Shown one piece after another: positions 62,314 to 64,000 of a stretch of 64,000 nt of DNA. The position numbers were made by a program, and so were the translations under genes. Under the pieces are notes generated by a model. It ran no database searches. It saw nothing but the letters and a program-made list of their open reading frames with translations, and had not been told where the DNA came from. How positions within the stretch are numbered: position 1 is the stretch's first letter; the number at the start of each line of letters is the position of its first letter. Origin of the DNA: Chitinophaga qingshengii (GTDB lineage Bacteria; Bacteroidota; Bacteroidia; Chitinophagales; Chitinophagaceae); assembly GCF_014529935.1 (NCBI RefSeq), contig NZ_JACVFC010000002.1, forward strand, positions 62,001 to 126,000. Reading direction: 5' to 3'.

Positions 62314-62321
62314 TATTTTTG
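62314..62321 (+). promoter_or_regulatory. Probable -7 box of the gene at 62336
   Basis: TATTTTTG matches TAnnTTTG exactly. The nearest TTG upstream (62289-62291) is 22 nt away instead of 19. The GTG start is 14 nt after the box, so the mRNA leader would be only some 8 nt. Confidence 0.4.
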
Positions 62322-62335
62322 TAAAAATCATCCGT

Positions 62336-63133
62336 GTGAAAAAATTGGTCAAATACAGCCTGATATTCCTGGGTAGCGTGCTGCTACTCCTTCTTCTCCT
62401 TATCGGCGGCTTCTGGATAAGCTCAGAGCGGAAATTCCGGCAGGCGGAAGAAGACGGGGAAAAATACTCCCGGCTATGCGATACAATAAAGGTGATTACC
62501 GAAAAACCGGAGATCCGGTTTGTGGGATTCAAGCCCCGCGAGATCGGCCAACTGCGTTTTAAAATCCTGAGAGGAGGACAATTTATACGGGATACACTGG
62601 TAAAACCCCGGTTCAACTACTCGTCAACGGATAGTACTTATTTTACCATGTCGATGCCCTATGATATATTTTTGAAAACAGACACCGTTGTAGCTACTAC
62701 TGCCGGTGGCTTGCAATATTACATCTCCGGTTACCATCATTATGCTTACCTGCATCATGGTATGATGGGTTATCTGGGCAGCCATGATTGCCGCTTTGCA
62801 GAAGGCTGTGTTATCAACAACGAACCTTCCAGCGGCGCCCTGGTGAAAAACGATGGATGGCTGCATCCTGAAAAAGAGTTGCTGAAAAAATTAATCCAGC
62901 CTGATACACCTGCATTTGACAGCGTTTCGGCGAATGCCGCCATATCCTACGAAAAAGCCGGAGAGATCTTCCAGGAGAACAGGCTCGATAAACAGAGCGC
63001 TTCCCGGATTACCTACCGGCTAGAACTCGGTGAAGAAGGTAACTTTTATGTATTTGGAGAAGAAGTGAATGGACATATTGATATCGTGAAAATCAATATG
63101 CAAACAGGCGCATGTGAACGAACGAAAAAATAA
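62336..63133 (+). CDS. Membrane-anchored protein of unknown function
   Basis: The 265 residues have a single N-terminal membrane helix (about 8-28, LIFLGSVLLLLLLLIGGFWI) with a basic start (MKKLVK), so the rest lies in the periplasm. A Tyr/His-rich stretch (ISGYHHYAYLHHGMMGYLG) and two Cys residues (SHDCRFAEGC) could bind metal or form a disulfide. I recognise no family. The start is GTG; no in-frame ATG is near. It is divergent from the metalloprotease operon and shares the intergenic element with it. Confidence 0.68.
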   Translation: MKKLVKYSLIFLGSVLLLLLLLIGGFWISSERKFRQAEEDGEKYSRLCDTIKVITEKPEIRFVGFKPREIGQLRFKILRGGQFIRDTLVKPRFNYSSTDSTYFTMSMPYDIFLKTDTVVATTAGGLQYYISGYHHYAYLHHGMMGYLGSHDCRFAEGCVINNEPSSGALVKNDGWLHPEKELLKKLIQPDTPAFDSVSANAAISYEKAGEIFQENRLDKQSASRITYRLELGEEGNFYVFGEEVNGHIDIVKINMQTGACERTKK

Positions 63134-63162
63134 AGCCTTACAATATAGCATTGTAAGGCTTT
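63132..63162. terminator. Bidirectional intrinsic terminator
   Basis: A 13-bp perfect stem AAAGCCTTACAAT/ATTGTAAGGCTTT (63132-63144 with 63150-63162), loop ATAGC. The TAA stop of the plus-strand gene lies at its left foot. It serves this gene and the convergent S41 peptidase gene (stop 63186). Confidence 0.85.
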
Positions 63163-63185
63163 TCAGGTAGAAATATCTTTAGCAA

Positions 63186-64000
63186 CTACTTCCCGCTAAT
63201 CAACTTGCGCACATATTCCATCTGAGTATCTTTTCCCTTCATGTAATCGTCGAACGTTTGCCACACTTCATGGTCAGGCATAATACCCCTGCCTTCCGGT
63301 TGCATAGGCTTCACAGGCGCATCCTGCTCAACATATACAATGGAAAACTTCGTTTTGATTTTCGAGTGCGGCAGTTCATACACCAATGGCGAATGACCAT
63401 TATGCGCATAATAGCCACCCACTGTTTCCACTCCTGCGATGGTGACATTCCGCGCATAGGCTCTCACCAGAGAAGCCAGATGAGAGGCGGCGGAAGCCGT
63501 GTTTTCATCCATCATCAGGTATAGATGTCCTTTATAGGCTGGTTGTTTGGGGTGATAAACCGGGTTCACCGCAGGCGCCTGGTAGCTTCTTCCCTTGCTG
63601 TAGGGCTGGAAATTTTCTTTCAGGAACTTTTTGCCTTCCACCAGTTCTGCGGGCGTCATCCGGGCGGTAGTGCTCACCCCCCAGAAATACTGCATATAAG
63701 GAATCGTATCCCGGTCAAAATTAATATAGGCCTGCACATTTTCTTTAAAAGGATGATCGGTAAGATACATCATCGGTTGCTCAAAGGTAGGATCACTACC
63801 ACCAGGATTGCCCCTGATATCGATGATGAGGTTGGGTACGGCATTCTTGTCCAATACCTGGAACACGCTGTCGATGAAACGTACATATCCCGGGAACCGT
63901 GGATCATCCGCACCATCTGCCATGCTGAATATCCGGAAACTGAGCAGTCCGGTGGAGGAGTCCATCATCCGGAAACTGTGCGTCGGCTGCACATTATAAT
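63186..64000 (-). CDS. S41 family C-terminal processing-type peptidase (5' partial)
   Basis: The frame is open to the end of the window, so the start lies beyond 64000; a GTG at 63992 is only an internal codon. The visible 270 or so residues contain the S41 core: VPNLIIDIRGNPGGSD, a strand MYLTDHPF, and the catalytic Ser segment MDENTASAASHLASLVR, followed by GVETVGGYYAHNG and HEVWQTFDDYMKG at the end. S41 enzymes use a Ser/Lys dyad and usually act in the periplasm; the N-terminal signal and any PDZ or tricorn-like domain are not visible. It is convergent with the gene at 62336. Confidence 0.85.
   Translation of the reverse strand, partial: YNVQPTHSFRMMDSSTGLLSFRIFSMADGADDPRFPGYVRFIDSVFQVLDKNAVPNLIIDIRGNPGGSDPTFEQPMMYLTDHPFKENVQAYINFDRDTIPYMQYFWGVSTTARMTPAELVEGKKFLKENFQPYSKGRSYQAPAVNPVYHPKQPAYKGHLYLMMDENTASAASHLASLVRAYARNVTIAGVETVGGYYAHNGHSPLVYELPHSKIKTKFSIVYVEQDAPVKPMQPEGRGIMPDHEVWQTFDDYMKGKDTQMEYVRKLISGK

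Overview
The window is chromosomal DNA from a member of the Bacteroidota, most likely the Chitinophagaceae (Chitinophaga-like). The evidence is a SusC/SusD pair with FecR and an ECF sigma factor, type IX secretion C-terminal sorting domains, many lipoproteins with short lipoboxes, AT-rich leaders without clear Shine-Dalgarno sites, and promoters of the TTG-N19-TAnnTTTG type. One of these promoters, in front of a tRNA-Ser gene, is a perfect match. No rRNA, CRISPR array, prophage or intact insertion sequence was seen.

Layout. 1-861: the end of a secreted CBM96/DNRLRE-like protein. 906-4116: three secreted proteins on the minus strand, one of them a transglutaminase-like protein. 4233-6161: a luciferase-like monooxygenase and an ANT(6)/AadE-type nucleotidyltransferase. 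6210-6850: two broken genes meeting head to head (the 3' end of an ECF sigma factor and a DUF4397-like fragment). 6903-13139: a 2078-residue adhesin-like protein built of TIG/IPT and FG-GAP repeats. 13376-20838: YceI lipoprotein, collagen-like lipoprotein, epoxide hydrolase, nitrilase, AraC regulators, and a divergent HxlR/SDR pair. 21271-21355: tRNA-Ser(UGA). 21648-28829: a complete RND efflux operon and an AraC regulator. 28850-34087: MutS2-like ATPase, MsrA, a zinc-ribbon membrane protein, Rrf2 regulator and DODA dioxygenase. 34088-36484: an FtsX/MacB-type permease. 36624-46321: a divergent cluster with a DUF4011-helicase-Vsr-DUF3320 protein on one side and a metallopeptidase/VWA - MoxR ATPase - LRR/BRCT-like operon on the other. 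46381-49317: an AI-2E family membrane protein and a phosphoesterase/PQQ-propeller protein. 49461-62216: SusD, SusC, FecR, a divergent ECF sigma factor, two tandem HExxHxxGxxH metalloprotease lipoproteins and a small lipoprotein. 62336-64000: a membrane-anchored unknown and a partial S41 peptidase.

Two parts look most worth following up. First, the intergenic regions in front of fecR (55783-55816) and in front of the metalloprotease operon (62239-62274) share a bipartite element, AAACACGG-N13-GAACTAGT followed by CCGGC and GAAAA, with identical spacing. This suggests that the ECF sigma factor encoded at 55920 controls both its own fecR-susC-susD operon and the protease operon, which would make them one surface-signalled regulon. 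Second, the helicase/nuclease and the three-gene MoxR cassette are transcribed divergently from a 189-bp region. Both resemble families found in biological-conflict (antiphage) loci, and the LRR protein carries an apparent BRCT-like insert.
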